Assembly (NCBI RefSeq): GCF_002952775.1
Contig: NZ_CP025066.1
Location: 1,426,001-1,490,000 of the forward strand
Length of the DNA stretch: 64,000 bases
From: Halalkaliarchaeum desulfuricum
GTDB lineage: Archaea; Halobacteriota; Halobacteria; Halobacteriales; Haloferacaceae
Reading direction: 5' to 3'
Shown here: piece after piece, positions 49,752-60,414 of the stretch
Numbering within the stretch: position 1 is the stretch's first letter
Layout: every line of letters begins with the position of its first letter
The notes under the pieces: model-generated
The model's input: only the letters and a program-made list of their open reading frames with translations
Databases searched by the model: none
Told to the model about the DNA's origin: nothing
Position numbers and translations under genes: made by a program

Positions 49752-50450
49752 TCATCCCTTTTTCAGTGCCGCCCGCCACTGCGTCTCCCCGTACTCGACG
49801 GCAGCGACCTCCCATGGGGTTCCGACTGCCGCGTTCCGGAGTCGCTTCACGTCGAACAGTCGGAACAATAGCGTCCGTCCGACGTCTCCCTCGTACTCGC
49901 AGTGAAACACCCGGTAGGCGAGGCCGGGGGCGGGATCCTCGCGGTACGCGAAGACGTCGTGCTCGGCGGCGAGATCCGGATCGTAGTTGTCGATCACGGC
50001 CGTCGCGTCGGCGGCGGTCACGACCGCGAGATCGCCCAGAAACGCTCGAACGCCGGCCATCGAGCCGGCGAGGCCGACCTGCGTCCCGATCGCCTGTGCC
50101 GACCGGAACCGGTCCCGTTCGAACTGCGCCGGAAGCGAGAACATATCTCCCACGCGGGCGTCGTCGACGCCGCGGTCGCGCATCGTTTCGACGAGGTGTT
50201 CGCTCACATCGATCGCGACGGTATCGAACCGCCGCTGGTAGTATAGCGCGTCCCGGCCGACACCGGCGCCCAGGTCGAGCACTGGTTCCCGGAGCCACCG
50301 ATCGCGCCAGGCGTCCGGGTCGTGCTCGCCGAAGTACCACCGTTCGATCGCGTGTTCTCGTGTTTCCGGCCCGTCACGGTCGAGGAGTGGCTCCTCCCGC
50401 GTTCCCAGGTAGTGATCGCGGATCGCGCGTCCGTATGGATCACGTTCCAT
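49752..50450 (-). CDS. SAM-dependent methyltransferase
   Basis: 232 residues from the ATG at 50450 (MERDPYGRA). A GTG at 50465 is the alternative start. Motif I VLDLGAGVGRDALYY (about 57-71), motif II VAIDVSEHLVE. The remainder has VITAADATAVIDNYD and a C-terminal beta-rich end. Substrate unknown. A minus-strand TATA (CTTTATAACG, near 50487-50496) and an inverted repeat (50467-50482) precede it. Confidence 0.8.
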   Translation of the reverse strand: MERDPYGRAIRDHYLGTREEPLLDRDGPETREHAIERWYFGEHDPDAWRDRWLREPVLDLGAGVGRDALYYQRRFDTVAIDVSEHLVETMRDRGVDDARVGDMFSLPAQFERDRFRSAQAIGTQVGLAGSMAGVRAFLGDLAVVTAADATAVIDNYDPDLAAEHDVFAYREDPAPGLAYRVFHCEYEGDVGRTLLFRLFDVKRLRNAAVGTPWEVAAVEYGETQWRAALKKG

Positions 50451-50466
50451 ACTACTCTGTGACACA

Positions 50467-50482
50467 CCACCAACAATGGTGG
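50467..50482. promoter_or_regulatory. Inverted repeat between TATA and start of the methyltransferase
   Basis: CCACCA (50467-50472), ACAA, TGGTGG (50477-50482). It lies just downstream of the TATA region and upstream of the start, where a bound repressor would block transcription. An operator is likely; the regulator is unknown. Confidence 0.45.
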
Positions 50483-50544
50483 AATCGTTATAAAGACGAG
50501 CGAGGGACGGTACCGAGGCACGGTACTCAGGGACGTCCGCTGGC

Positions 50545-52356
50545 TCACTCCAGGACGATCAGCGGATCGCCCATGTCGACGCTTTCCCCTTCCTCGACGA
50601 GCACCTGCGTCACGGTGCCGCCGCGCTCGACGACCACGTCGTTTTCCATCTTCATCGCCTCCAGCACCAGTACGACGTCGCCCGGCCCGACCTCCTGGCC
50701 TTCGTCGACGTCGACCGAGAGGACGGTTCCCTGCATCTCTGCCGAAACGGTTTCCCCCTCGCCGGTGACGACCGGTCCCTCGTCCTCGTCGTCCCCGGTC
50801 GCCTGCGGCGGGCGCTGGCGGGTGCCGCCCTGTCCGCCGCCCGCGGGGTTCGCGATTGCGGGTGCGCCCCGTTCTTCGAGGCTTACCTCGAAGCGCTTGC
50901 CGTTCACCTCGACGGTGAACTCCCGTTCGGTCGTCTCTTCATCGGCGTCGGCATCCGACGGTTCCTCGGCGTCGGCGGCGGTTCCCCACCGCTCGACCGC
51001 CTCGCGGATGCGGTCGGGATCGAGCACCGAGTCGAGGTAGTTCGTCGTGTGCTCGCCGGCGACGAACGCGTCGTCTTCGAGCATGAGCCGGTGGAACGGG
51101 ATCACCGTGTGGAGCCCCACGATCTCGAACTCCGAAAGCGCCCGCCGCGATCGGGCGAGACACTCCGTCCGGTCGCGCCCCTCGACGATCAGCTTCGCGA
51201 ACATCGAGTCGTACTCGCCAGCGATCTCGTCGTCCTGCCGGACCGCGTCGTCGAGCCTGACCCCGATCCCGCCCGGCGGGTCGTACGTCTCCAGGGTTCC
51301 AGTCGCCGGCGCGAACTCCGCGGCCGGGTTCTCCGCGTTGATGCGGAACTCCATGGCGTGGCCCGACAGCTCGATTTCCTCCTGTGTGAACGCCAGTTCC
51401 TCGCCAGCCGCCACGCGGAGCTGTTCTTTCACGATGTCGATCCCGGTGAGCTGTTCGGTGACGGTGTGTTCGACCTGGATCCGGGTGTTGACCTCGAGGA
51501 AGTAGAACTCGCCCTCCTCGACGAGGAACTCGACGGTTCCCGCGTTCGTGTATCCCGCCTCGCGAACCCCCTGCCGGGCGGCCTCGCCGATCTCCGCTCT
51601 GAGGTCGTCGTCGATCGCGGGCGATGGCGCCTCCTCGATGATCTTCTGGTGTCGGCGCTGGAGCGAGCAGTCGCGCTCGCCCAGGTGGCGGACGTTGCCC
51701 GCCTCGTCGGCGATGATCTGCACCTCGACGTGACGGGGGCGTTCGAGGTAGCGTTCGAGATACACCGAGTCGTTGTCGAAGTACGCCTCCCCCTCGCGTT
51801 TCGCCGACGCGAGTTTCTCGTCGGCCTCGTCGGGCCCCTCGACGATCTTCATGCCGCGGCCGCCGCCGCCACCCTCGGCCTTGATGGCGACCGGATAGCC
51901 GTGTTCGTCGCCGAACTCCCGGACGGCGTCGGCCGTCTCGATCGGCTCGGTCGTCCCCGGGACGATCGGAACCCCGGCAGCCTCCATCGCCTGTCTGGCA
52001 CGGGTCTTCTCGCCGAGTCGTTCCATCGCCCCGCTGGAGGGACCGACCCAGGTGAGACCGTCCGTCCCCTCGACTGCGGCGGCGAACCGGGCGTTCTCCG
52101 CGAGGAATCCGTACCCCGGATGGATCGCGTCCGCGCCGGCCGTCCGGGCCGCCTCGATCACCGCGTCGCCGTCGAGATACGAGTCGGCCGCCCGCGCCGG
52201 ACCGACGTTGTACGCCTCGTCGGCGTAGCGCACGTGGCCGGCGTGTTTGTCCGCGTCGCTGTAGATCGCGACGGTGTCTACGCCGAGTTCCTCGCAGGCC
52301 CGCATCACGCGCACCGCGATCTCTCCGCGGTTGGCGATCAGCACCTTCTCGAACAT
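50545..52356 (-). CDS. Biotin carboxylase fused to biotin carboxyl carrier protein
   Basis: Alpha subunit of an acyl-CoA (acetyl/propionyl-CoA) carboxylase, 603 residues. Biotin carboxylase domain (1-450): [39 protein letters not shown]-grasp loop, [15 protein letters not shown] low-complexity linker (about 480-530) leads to the BCCP lobe with the biotin-acceptor Lys569 in EAMKMEN. Carboxyltransferase partners are not in this window. In haloarchaea such subunits serve propionyl-CoA metabolism and PHA synthesis; the substrate is inferred. Confidence 0.92.
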   Translation of the reverse strand: MFEKVLIANRGEIAVRVMRACEELGVDTVAIYSDADKHAGHVRYADEAYNVGPARAADSYLDGDAVIEAARTAGADAIHPGYGFLAENARFAAAVEGTDGLTWVGPSSGAMERLGEKTRARQAMEAAGVPIVPGTTEPIETADAVREFGDEHGYPVAIKAEGGGGGRGMKIVEGPDEADEKLASAKREGEAYFDNDSVYLERYLERPRHVEVQIIADEAGNVRHLGERDCSLQRRHQKIIEEAPSPAIDDDLRAEIGEAARQGVREAGYTNAGTVEFLVEEGEFYFLEVNTRIQVEHTVTEQLTGIDIVKEQLRVAAGEELAFTQEEIELSGHAMEFRINAENPAAEFAPATGTLETYDPPGGIGVRLDDAVRQDDEIAGEYDSMFAKLIVEGRDRTECLARSRRALSEFEIVGLHTVIPFHRLMLEDDAFVAGEHTTNYLDSVLDPDRIREAVERWGTAADAEEPSDADADEETTEREFTVEVNGKRFEVSLEERGAPAIANPAGGGQGGTRQRPPQATGDDEDEGPVVTGEGETVSAEMQGTVLSVDVDEGQEVGPGDVVLVLEAMKMENDVVVERGGTVTQVLVEEGESVDMGDPLIVLE

Positions 52357-52390
52357 TCTTGGGCTACCTTCCGGGACTGGCCACCTGACT

Positions 52391-55315
52391 TTATCGGTCC
52401 CGGTCGATCGTTTTGTTTTCCCGCTGACTCGTTTGTTCCGTCGGCTGGCCTCGTTCCCGACTCGCCCACTCGAGCAGCCGTCGATAGAACGGCTCCGATG
52501 CGAGAGCGTCCGGGTCGCCCACCAGTGTGAGCGCCTTCCGGGCCCGGGTGAGCGCCACGTTGATCCGCCGGTGGTCCTCGAACAGCGGCCCCTCGAGCGT
52601 CCCGGTCGCGACCAGAGAGACGACGATTACCTCCTCGCTGGAGCCCTGGAACCGATCGACAGTGTCGACGGTGACGTCGACCCGTCGGTCGATCTCGGCC
52701 ACTTGCGCGCGGAACGGGGCGATCACGCCGATGTCGTCGGCGTCGACGCCCGCCTCCCGGTAGGCTCGCACGATCTCGGCGACTCGCCTCGCTTCCCGCG
52801 GGTTCGCGTTCCCCTCCTGTCTGCCGTCGGGATCGACGAAGTTGACGACCCCCTGTAGCTCCGACGGAAGTTCGACAGGATCGACGCCCAGGTTTCGAAT
52901 CGACTGGGCGGCGACGGTCCCGTTCGCGGGCCGCAACGCGCCGTCGTAAAACTCCATCGAGGAGAACGCCTGGATCCGTTGTGCCATCCGATACTGCCGA
53001 TCGAGCATGACCGACGCCTCGGGATGCGTCTCGACGAGACGCTCGAAAAGCGACGTCCGCAGGCTGCTTTCCGCCCGGACGACCGGCGGGAGCTGCTCGT
53101 GGTCGCCCACCAGCACGAACCGATCGGCCCGGTTGATCGCCGCCAGCGTCCCCGGCTCGGTGAGCTGTGACGCCTCGTCGACGATCGCGACGTCGAACGA
53201 CTCCTCACGGAGCGCGCGGGAGCCGCAGGCGGCTGTCGTGGCCGCGACCACGGACGCCTCGCGAAGCGTGGCTGCCCGGTCGTCGGGGTCGCCCCGACGG
53301 ACGAGCCGGAGATCCTGCATGTCGCCACGGACGCCCGTCTTCGTCCCGACTCTGACGATGTCCCCCTCGAGCCTGTGTTCGGTTTCGGTTGCCGCCCGCG
53401 TTGCCGACCGCTCCCGGAGCGTCTCCAGGGCGTTGTCGACCGCGCGGTTCGTGAACGCCGAGAGCAACACGCGCTGTCCGTCCTCGACAAGCGCGTGAAC
53501 GATCTCGGCGATCGTGTACGTCTTTCCGGTGCCGGGCGGTCCGTGGATCAGTGCACAGTCGTCGGCCCGGACCGCGAGGTTCACAGCCTCGTTTTGTGCC
53601 TCGTTGTTGTCGACGTAGGTCCGGTGCGGGCCGGAAAACGCCGGCTCGCGCCGGCCGAACAGCACGTCCTTCCGGTCGGGATCGCCCTTCAATACGGTGT
53701 CGTGCAGCGCCGTGAGATACCGGTCGACCGTCAGCTCGGAGGGGTAGACGTCGAGACGGCGCAGTTCGACCGGTTCGTCGGCCGTCACGACGACCGTTTC
53801 GCCGAGCTCCCGGATCCGGCACAGTTCGGCGTGGCCGGCGACCGGATCGCCGTCGCTGGCCAGCGCGACGTCCCCCTCTCGGAGCTTCGAGACGACGCCG
53901 TCGGGCTTTTTCGCCCGCAGTTCCCACCGACCGTCGGGACGCTCTTCCCGGTCGATCGGCTCCAGGTCCACGAGCGCGCGGTCGGCGGCCGCTCGCTCCC
54001 CCGGGGTTTTCTCCCACAGCCGCCGGTAGGCCGCGTGTACCTCCCGGCGCTCCTCCTCGATCAACCGGTAGAACCGGTCGAAGTACGCCCGCTCCTCCTC
54101 GGGAACCGGCGTTCCGAGCGTACCCGCCTTCGACTCCTGGTTCAGCCGACCAGAGACGACCAGACAGGTGTCCTGTTCGAAGCAGTACTCGCAGGTCGCG
54201 TCGGCCTCGTAGCCGGTCGGGACGCCCGCGTCGGGGTCGTCGTCCGCCAGGACGGCGTGCTCCATCGCGGCGATCTCGTTTCGCGTCCGGATCACGAACT
54301 CCAGCAGGCCGTCGCCGATCGAGAAGTCCTTCGCCGGCGAGAGGTCCCCCTGGGCCTCGCTCCGGTCGAGTGCGCTGTTTTTCGTGTACAGCAGCGTCCC
54401 CGTGTCGACCGGGACGCCCCGCTCTTCGAGCATCAGTGCATAACAGGCCGCCTGGATCTTGTCCTGGAACCGCGGTTCGCGGTTGGTGTTTTTCCCGGTC
54501 TTGAGTTCGACGGGCATGCCCCGCCGGAGCGCGTCGGCCCGACCTTTCATCCCGTAGGTGGCCGAGACGAGCGTGTGTTCGGAGCGCCAGTCGTCACCGC
54601 CCTCGAGGGTGCCCTGTGCGAGCCAGCCGTCGATCGCGGCGGCGTTGCGCCGCACTTCGTCGGTCACCTCCCGTCGGTCCCTGCCGAGCAGCCCGAGCTC
54701 CAGGCCCGCCTCCTCGACCCGGTCCTCGACGGCCTCCTCGAGATCCCCGCCGCGCAACAGGTCGCCGAACACCTCGTGGACGATCGTCCCCTTGACCACC
54801 GGGTAGTTCAACGGGATGCCCGACAGTTTATTTAAATAGTACAGCCGGGGGCACTGCACCCACGACCGGACGTCGGTGACGTCGACCAGGAAGTCCGGCT
54901 GGAGGACGACCGCGGAGTCGCCACCTGTCGCATACGTCGTCTCCCCGCGATACTCGTCCGTCTGGACGTCGGTGACCAGAAGCTCCATTCCCGGCTCGGC
55001 GATCTCGGCGGTGTGCGTCCATTTGCCCCACAGCGTCACACGGACGGAGTCCCCGGCGTCGTCGCCGTCGCCAGCGGTGTTGTCGTCGCAACCGCCCTCG
55101 GCATCGCCGCCGTTTCCGCCGCCCGCGTCCGCGACGTACGTCTCGTCGGGATCGCTCTCGCGGGGGCCGATCGGTCGCACGCCGAACTCGACCAGATCCC
55201 GGTCCCCGTAGCGCGTCGAAACCGTTCGGACCTCGCCGACTTCGAGGATGACGCCGCGGAGGTTCACGGTCGATGCAGCGGCCCGGACGGAAAAACGGTG
55301 TCGGTGAGCGCCCAT
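52391..55315 (-). CDS. Dna2-like nuclease-helicase with Fe-S cluster cysteines
   Basis: A 974-residue fusion. The N-terminal RecB-like nuclease holds Asp261, Glu270 and Lys272 (GRADAL...PVELKTGK) and four cysteines for a 4Fe-4S cluster: Cys155, Cys375, Cys378 and Cys384. The helicase has Walker [10 protein letters not shown] (591-599), DEAS and the SF1 motif ALTRARKAL near the end. It would process flaps and 5' ends in replication and repair. Start at 55315 (MGAHRHRF) or the GTG at 55267 ([11 protein letters not shown]); the longer frame to 55372 overlaps the next gene. Overlaps none of its neighbours at this start. Confidence 0.9.
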   Translation of the reverse strand: MGAHRHRFSVRAAASTVNLRGVILEVGEVRTVSTRYGDRDLVEFGVRPIGPRESDPDETYVADAGGGNGGDAEGGCDDNTAGDGDDAGDSVRVTLWGKWTHTAEIAEPGMELLVTDVQTDEYRGETTYATGGDSAVVLQPDFLVDVTDVRSWVQCPRLYYLNKLSGIPLNYPVVKGTIVHEVFGDLLRGGDLEEAVEDRVEEAGLELGLLGRDRREVTDEVRRNAAAIDGWLAQGTLEGGDDWRSEHTLVSATYGMKGRADALRRGMPVELKTGKNTNREPRFQDKIQAACYALMLEERGVPVDTGTLLYTKNSALDRSEAQGDLSPAKDFSIGDGLLEFVIRTRNEIAAMEHAVLADDDPDAGVPTGYEADATCEYCFEQDTCLVVSGRLNQESKAGTLGTPVPEEERAYFDRFYRLIEEERREVHAAYRRLWEKTPGERAAADRALVDLEPIDREERPDGRWELRAKKPDGVVSKLREGDVALASDGDPVAGHAELCRIRELGETVVVTADEPVELRRLDVYPSELTVDRYLTALHDTVLKGDPDRKDVLFGRREPAFSGPHRTYVDNNEAQNEAVNLAVRADDCALIHGPPGTGKTYTIAEIVHALVEDGQRVLLSAFTNRAVDNALETLRERSATRAATETEHRLEGDIVRVGTKTGVRGDMQDLRLVRRGDPDDRAATLREASVVAATTAACGSRALREESFDVAIVDEASQLTEPGTLAAINRADRFVLVGDHEQLPPVVRAESSLRTSLFERLVETHPEASVMLDRQYRMAQRIQAFSSMEFYDGALRPANGTVAAQSIRNLGVDPVELPSELQGVVNFVDPDGRQEGNANPREARRVAEIVRAYREAGVDADDIGVIAPFRAQVAEIDRRVDVTVDTVDRFQGSSEEVIVVSLVATGTLEGPLFEDHRRINVALTRARKALTLVGDPDALASEPFYRRLLEWASRERGQPTEQTSQRENKTIDRDR

Positions 55316-55325
55316 CGCTTGCGGC

Positions 55326-55703
55326 TCAAAGCACGCGGGTTCGGACGGCCTCGACCGACCTGGGCCAGTCACGTTCGAGCAGGCGCAACGCGGGTTCGAC
55401 CGCCTCGCGGTGCTCGCTGATCCACGCTTCGGCTTCGTCCATCCGCCGCCGCCACTCCGCTTCCGTTTCGACGCCGAAGTCGGCCGCGGTGTAGGTCTCG
55501 CCGTCGACGGTGACGACGCCGTGCATGTCGCCGCAGTTCGAACACCGGATCGACGCGAGCAGGAAGTATCGCTCGAGCCGATCGTAGATCTCGTCGTCCA
55601 CGTCGAGGACGTCCTCGACGACGATTCCGTCGGATTCGCAGGCGTAACACAGCGCCGTCCTGTTCCCGAGTGGTTTCCCGCAGTTGAGGCATCCGTCGGT
55701 CAC
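55326..55703 (-). CDS. Zinc-finger protein of unknown function
   Basis: 125 residues. Two CxxC pairs at the N-terminus (CLNCGKP and CYACESD) and a third near residue 54 (IRCSNCGD) suggest zinc ribbons; HGVVTVDGETYTAADFGVE follows. Located 10 bp upstream of the nuclease-helicase gene on the same strand, so they may be cotranscribed. Function unknown. Confidence 0.68.
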   Translation of the reverse strand: MTDGCLNCGKPLGNRTALCYACESDGIVVEDVLDVDDEIYDRLERYFLLASIRCSNCGDMHGVVTVDGETYTAADFGVETEAEWRRRMDEAEAWISEHREAVEPALRLLERDWPRSVEAVRTRVL

Positions 55704-55780
55704 GGGCCGTCTGGTTCGTCACCGGATATAAATCGTCGCCGACAATCCGGACGGCCCGCCGCCGACCGAGATCTACAGTG

Positions 55781-56215
55781 TCACCGGACGACCGTCACCG
55801 ACATCGGCGCGCGACGGGTGACTGTCTCGGAGACGCTGCCCAAGAGCAACCGCTCGATGCTGGACCGGCCGCGGCTCCCCATCACGACGTGGTCGACGTC
55901 GTTCGCCTCGGCGTAGTCGAGTATCTCCCGTGCGGGATCCCCGACCTCGATGGCGATCTCGTGCAGCGTCGGCGCGGGCGAGTCGGCGTCGGCGATCCGG
56001 TCTTTCGCTTCCGTTTCGAGCTCTCGAGCATCCTCTTTGGCCCGGTCGTACGCCCTGCTGTCGAGTACCCCGCCGTCAGCGTCGGTGTCGATACCCATCG
56101 GGCCGATCACGTGCAGCACCGAAAGCTCGCCTTCGGGAAACAGTCCGAGGGCGACGTCGAGCGCTTTCCAGGCGGTGTCGGAGCCGTCGATCGGAACGAG
56201 AACGTGTTGTCCCAT
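55781..56215 (-). CDS. Universal stress protein UspA family
   Basis: 144 residues: HVLVPIDGSDTAWKALD at the start, and the ATP-binding-type MGSRGRSSIERLLLGSVSETVTRRA near the end (GxxGx9G(S/T)), so it likely binds ATP. Single USP domain; stress, light or osmotic cues are inferred from the family. Confidence 0.92.
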   Translation of the reverse strand: MGQHVLVPIDGSDTAWKALDVALGLFPEGELSVLHVIGPMGIDTDADGGVLDSRAYDRAKEDARELETEAKDRIADADSPAPTLHEIAIEVGDPAREILDYAEANDVDHVVMGSRGRSSIERLLLGSVSETVTRRAPMSVTVVR

Positions 56216-56301
56216 AGATTACGTTTGTCAGATAACATCATAATCGTTCGTGTTTATTGTGGCGAGGTTTATACAGCGCGGACCGTTCCGGTTCAGCCGC
56301 G

Positions 56302-56307
56302 TTTATA
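56302..56307 (+). promoter_or_regulatory. TATA box of the M20 peptidase gene
   Basis: TTTATA, 24-29 nt before the ATG at 56331. A similar GTTTATAC lies at 56268-56275. Confidence 0.6.
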
Positions 56308-56330
56308 CCCGCGTAGACCATCCCTCAAGT

Positions 56331-57623
56331 ATGGCTTCGACACCCGAGACGAGCGACCTGATCGCCTTCAGACGCGATCTCCACGAGCGTCCGGAACCGG
56401 CCTGGCGGGAGTTTTACACGACCGCGCGTATAATCGAGGCGTTGCGCGAGCGTGACGTCGACGGGATCCACTACGGTCGAGACGTCCACCGCGCGGACGC
56501 CCGGATGAACGTCCCCGACGAGGCGGAACTGGCCGAGTGGTACGACCGGGCACTCGCTGCGGGCGCGGATCCCGAGATCCTGGAGGCGCTACAGGGCGGG
56601 TTCACCGGCGCGATCGCCGTGATCGAACGGGGCGACGGCCCGACGATCGGACTCCGGGTCGACATCGACGGACTCCCGATCGCGGAGTCGAGCGAGGCGG
56701 GTCACGTCCCCGCAGACGAGGGGTTTCGGTCGAAACACGACGGCTACATGCACGCCTGCGGTCACGACGCCCACGCGACGTTCGGGCTCGGTGTGATCGA
56801 CGAGATCCTCGCGTCGGAGTTTTCCGGGACGCTGAAGGTGTTCTTCCAGCCGGGCGAGGAGTTGATCGTCGGCGGGAAGCCGATGGCCGAGTCGGGTCAC
56901 CTCGACGACGTCGACTCCTTGTTTGCGGTCCACATCGGGCTGGATCACCCCACGGGCGAGGTGATCGCGGGTATCGACGGCTTCCTCGCGGTCAGACACT
57001 TCTTCGCCGAATTCTCGGGTGAGCCAGCCCACGCCGGCGGCCACCCCGAACAGGGGAAAAACACCGTCCAGGCGCTCGCGACCGCAGTCCAGAACCTGTA
57101 CGGGATCCCCCGCCACGCCGACGGCGCGACCCGGGTGAACGCCGGGATCGTCGGCGGCGGCACCGCGACGAACATCATCCCCGAGGAGTCGTTTATCGAA
57201 GGGGAGGTGCGGGGCGAAACGACCGATCTCGCCGACTACGCCTACGAGAAGGCCGAGCGAGTGCTCGAAAGCGCCGCAACCATGCACGAGTGCGAGGTGG
57301 ACATCGAAACCCGCGGCGAGGCCCCCAGCGCCGAAAGCGATCAGGAGCTGGTCGACGTCGTCGCCGAGGTCGCCCGGGACGTTTCGGGAGTGACGAACCT
57401 GCTAGAGCGCGACGAGCTCGGCGGCAGCGAGGACGCCACCTACCTGATGCAGCGCGTCCAGGACAACGGCGGCTACGCGACGTACGTCGGAATTGGGACC
57501 GACCACCCCGGCGGCCACCACACGGGCACCTTCGACGTCGACGAGGAGTCGATCGAGATCGGGATTGAAGTGCTTTCAGGTGCGGTGCTCGCGGTCGCGG
57601 AACGCGGCGTCGAAACCGAGTAG
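56331..57623 (+). CDS. M20-family amidohydrolase (AbgB/HmrA-like)
   Basis: 430 residues from MASTPETSDLIAFRRDLHERPE (56331). Zinc site signatures: LRVDIDGLPI, ACGHDAHATFGLG, QPGEELIVGG; the lid domain includes AHAGGHPEQGKNTVQA and AGIVGGGTATNIIPEE. Similar enzymes cleave aminobenzoyl-glutamate, acyl amino acids or indole conjugates; the true substrate is unknown. The start follows a well-placed TATA; an upstream start at 56250 would precede that promoter. Confidence 0.87.
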   Translation: MASTPETSDLIAFRRDLHERPEPAWREFYTTARIIEALRERDVDGIHYGRDVHRADARMNVPDEAELAEWYDRALAAGADPEILEALQGGFTGAIAVIERGDGPTIGLRVDIDGLPIAESSEAGHVPADEGFRSKHDGYMHACGHDAHATFGLGVIDEILASEFSGTLKVFFQPGEELIVGGKPMAESGHLDDVDSLFAVHIGLDHPTGEVIAGIDGFLAVRHFFAEFSGEPAHAGGHPEQGKNTVQALATAVQNLYGIPRHADGATRVNAGIVGGGTATNIIPEESFIEGEVRGETTDLADYAYEKAERVLESAATMHECEVDIETRGEAPSAESDQELVDVVAEVARDVSGVTNLLERDELGGSEDATYLMQRVQDNGGYATYVGIGTDHPGGHHTGTFDVDEESIEIGIEVLSGAVLAVAERGVETE

Positions 57624-57650
57624 GGTTCGGAAACGTCGGGACGGCTCGCG

Positions 57651-57929
57651 TCACCGGGGTACGTCCGGCCCGCCGCCTTCGGACCCATCTCCGTCTCCAT
57701 CTCCGTCGGTTTCCTGCTGTTTTTGTTTGACCTCACGCAGGCGGTCGATCGGGTCGTCGTCGCTCTCCTTGCGGACCTCTGTGACGCCGTCCGGATCGAG
57801 CCGCGGTTCCGGGTCGGCAGGTTCGGCCGGTTCGGCCGCGTCCTCGTCGGTGTCGAGTTCGTCTTCGTCTTCGGGTTCCCCGCCGAACAGCGATCGGAAC
57901 CAGGATCGGATGGTGTCGAGGAAGCTCAT
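57651..57929 (-). CDS. Acidic tail-anchored small protein, unknown function
   Basis: 92 residues starting MSFLDTIRSWFRSLFGGEPEDE. An amphipathic N-terminal helix (residues 2-16) could bind membrane, followed by an extremely acidic, low-complexity tail rich in Asp, Glu and Gly. The gene lies 6 bp downstream of the next acidic protein's stop on the same strand. Function unknown. Confidence 0.55.
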   Translation of the reverse strand: MSFLDTIRSWFRSLFGGEPEDEDELDTDEDAAEPAEPADPEPRLDPDGVTEVRKESDDDPIDRLREVKQKQQETDGDGDGDGSEGGGPDVPR

Positions 57930-57935
57930 CCCTGA

Positions 57936-58409
57936 TCAGTAGTTCTTGAAAAGCAGCGCGCGGACGTCGTCTTTGGTCTGGGCGGTCGCCGTCTCCCCGT
58001 CCGGGAGGTCGACCTCGTAGCGCGCCTCCCCGTCGCTTTCGCGCCACTTGTCCTCGTGGGTGTCCAGCAGGCTCATCATCGCGTTGAGCCGTGATTCGTC
58101 GGCGTCGGCGTCATCCTCGCCGTCGGCGTCCTCCGTCTCTTCATCGTCTCCGTCCCTCTCGTCTTCGGCGTTCTCCTCTGTGTCCGATTCTTCGAGTTCT
58201 CCGGAGGTTTCAGTCCCCTTATCGTCGATCGCCGTCCCCGGGGTTGCCGCCCGTTTGGGGTCTTCGACCGCGTCGGCGAGATCCAGCAGGTACGCGACGA
58301 CATCTCGGTCGTGGACGGTGCCGTACTGGTCGACGTGGGCCTCCTCGAGTTCCTCACGCAGAGCGTCGAACCGCAGTTCTTGGGGCTCAGTGATCCGTAT
58401 CTCCGGCAT
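57936..58409 (-). CDS. Acidic haloarchaeal protein, unknown function
   Basis: 157 residues from MPEIRITEPQELRF (58409). The N-terminal 60 residues (DALREELEEAHVDQYGTVHDRDVVAYLLDLADAVED) look folded and helical. The middle (about 65-108) is a Glu/Asp-rich low-complexity stretch and the end (RYEVDLPDGETATAQTKDDVRALLFKNY) a second small domain. No known motif. Confidence 0.55.
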   Translation of the reverse strand: MPEIRITEPQELRFDALREELEEAHVDQYGTVHDRDVVAYLLDLADAVEDPKRAATPGTAIDDKGTETSGELEESDTEENAEDERDGDDEETEDADGEDDADADESRLNAMMSLLDTHEDKWRESDGEARYEVDLPDGETATAQTKDDVRALLFKNY

Positions 58410-58492
58410 TGAGTGATCGTTTCCCGCGGGGACATATGAAACCCACCGGCGCTTCGTCGCCGGGGAGAACGGCGTGTGGCTTCCGCGAGCGA

Positions 58493-59671
58493 TCACTCCC
58501 GGGCCCACTCGCGAAGGGTGGTCGCACCGTCATCGGGCCCGCGGGCGATGAGTACGTCCTCTGGGAAAAGCTGTGTCTCGCCGGTCGGTGCCAGGATCCA
58601 GTCGTTGCTCCGGTGTATCGCCATGATCGACACTCCGGTCTCCTCTTCCAGCTCCAGTTCGCCGAGGGTCGCTCCCGCGAGCCTGCTTTCCGGTTCGACC
58701 GACGTCGTCGTGATGAGTTCGTCGCTTTCCCCGATCGCCTGACCGAACACCGGGTGGACGCTGCCGTCCCGCAACACGATGTCCGCGATCCGGATCGCCG
58801 CGTCACAGATCGCTTCCGACGCCGTCGCCAGATGGAGCAGTCCACGCAACCTGGCGGGCTCTCTCACCCGGTCCCCCGCCTCGATCACCAGGGTTTCGAC
58901 CTCGTTTTTCAGCGCGTCCGACCGGCGTTCGAGGTCGCGCACCTCCGCGGCGAGTTCGTCGTCGTCGAACAGTACCGCCGCGTAGGCGAGCCCGACCGCG
59001 AGCTCGGAGATGTCCTTCAGGTCGACGAGCAGGTCGGCGGCGCGGCCGAGTTCGTCGACGTCGTCCCGGTGTCGACTCTCGGTGGGGACGGGGTCGCCGG
59101 TCAACGTCTGTCGGACCGTCCGCACGCCCGCCTCCGGGCCGCGTCCGATGACGACGTCCCCGACCTCGAGAAGCATCCCCTCGTCCGGATCGATGTTCCA
59201 TCCGTTGCCGCGACGGATCGCGATCACGGACACGCCAGCCTCCGTCTCGAACGACAGCTCCCCGAGCGACCGTCCGGTCGCCTCGCTGTTCTCGCCGACC
59301 ATCGCGCGCAGGAGGACCTCGTCTGCAGTCGGAAGGGATCCCCGAACCTCCGCCGGGAGCCCGATGTCGTTGGTCACGATCGCGGCGATGTCTGCTGCGG
59401 CATTCGTGATCCCGACGGCTGCCTCGACGATCTGAACGATTCCGACCAGCTGTTCGGCGTCGGAAGAACGCTTTGCTGCCAGCATCAACGCGATCTTCGC
59501 GGGATACTGCAGGGAGTCGGCACGAGCCTCCAGCTCGAGGACCTCCTCCGCCAACAGCGGGTAGTCGTAGAGGGCAGCCGCGTACGCCAGATCGACAGAC
59601 AGCTCCGAGATGTTCTTCAGCTCGACGAGCGTCTCTCGGACGTTCTGGGAGCGGTAGGCGATCTCTTCCAT
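58493..59671 (-). CDS. Tandem PhoU-like / TrkA-C regulator of ion transport
   Basis: 392 residues with an internal duplication. Each half has a helical PhoU-like part (RETLVELKNISELSVDLAYAA; AADLLVDLKDISELAVGLAYAA) followed by a TrkA-C/RCK-C domain (SLGELSFETEAGVSVIAIRRGNGW; TLGELELEEETGVSIMAIHRSNDW). The first half starts at MEEIAYRSQNV (59671). Such fusions regulate K+ or Mg2+ channels; here it sits 71 bp downstream of two MgtE-type membrane genes on the same strand, so it may gate them. Confidence 0.85.
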   Translation of the reverse strand: MEEIAYRSQNVRETLVELKNISELSVDLAYAAALYDYPLLAEEVLELEARADSLQYPAKIALMLAAKRSSDAEQLVGIVQIVEAAVGITNAAADIAAIVTNDIGLPAEVRGSLPTADEVLLRAMVGENSEATGRSLGELSFETEAGVSVIAIRRGNGWNIDPDEGMLLEVGDVVIGRGPEAGVRTVRQTLTGDPVPTESRHRDDVDELGRAADLLVDLKDISELAVGLAYAAVLFDDDELAAEVRDLERRSDALKNEVETLVIEAGDRVREPARLRGLLHLATASEAICDAAIRIADIVLRDGSVHPVFGQAIGESDELITTTSVEPESRLAGATLGELELEEETGVSIMAIHRSNDWILAPTGETQLFPEDVLIARGPDDGATTLREWARE

Positions 59672-59742
59672 GTCCGATCCATTGGAACCGCTCCGGATTA
59701 AGATGGGTGCACGCTGTGGCGGCCACTCTCCGGGGCGACCCG

Positions 59743-60414
59743 CTAGAGGACGACCGTAATGACCGCAAAGAGGATGAGTACGCCCGTGATATCACAGACG
59801 TTCGTCACGACCGGGATCGTCGTATCGTCGGGGTTGTATCCCAGGCGGTAGGACGTCGAGACCGCCACCAGGCTCACGACGACGACGAAGACGGCAAGGA
59901 GCGTGCCACTGATCAGAGAGATCGTCAACACCTCGACGAGCCCGAGCGTCCCTCCGAGAGCGCGACCGATCGCCCACGCGGCGACGCCGACAAGCGCGAA
60001 GACGGTGACCCCCAGCCCGAGGACCGCCCCGGAGTTCGACCGGATCGCCGGGTTGTCGACTGCGAACTCGAAGGTGCCCAGATGCAACTGCGTCGACAGT
60101 CTGGAACACAGGATCGATCCGAGGTTGCCGGCGGTCCCGATCTGGACGGGGACCAGGATCAACAGCGCCGGGTTCGTAAGAAGGACCTCCTCGAACGTCT
60201 CCAGCACCGAGCCCGAAACCATCTGGAGGACTGAAAGCGCCGCGAGAAGCGGCACCATCGTCAGCACCATCGGTTTGATCTGCCAGTCGGGATCCACCGG
60301 CGCCGGGGCGAACGGGTCGGCCGGACTGTCGTCCTCCTCGGAGAGCTTCTCGTAGAGTTCCCCCAGCGAGTCACTCAGCCCCGTGAGGTCGTCGCCCGCG
60401 TAGTCGTCGCTCAT
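59743..60414 (-). CDS. MgtE-type (SLC41-like) divalent cation transporter membrane domain
   Basis: 223 residues; a soluble acidic N-terminus (1-45) then five or so hydrophobic segments from WQIKPMVLTMVPLLAAL. PVQIGTAGNLGSILCSRLSTQLHLG is the MgtE membrane-domain signature. The CBS regulatory part of full MgtE is missing. It overlaps the upstream membrane gene by 4 bp, and both half-size proteins likely form one Mg2+ channel or a related transporter. Confidence 0.78.
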   Translation of the reverse strand: MSDDYAGDDLTGLSDSLGELYEKLSEEDDSPADPFAPAPVDPDWQIKPMVLTMVPLLAALSVLQMVSGSVLETFEEVLLTNPALLILVPVQIGTAGNLGSILCSRLSTQLHLGTFEFAVDNPAIRSNSGAVLGLGVTVFALVGVAAWAIGRALGGTLGLVEVLTISLISGTLLAVFVVVVSLVAVSTSYRLGYNPDDTTIPVVTNVCDITGVLILFAVITVVL

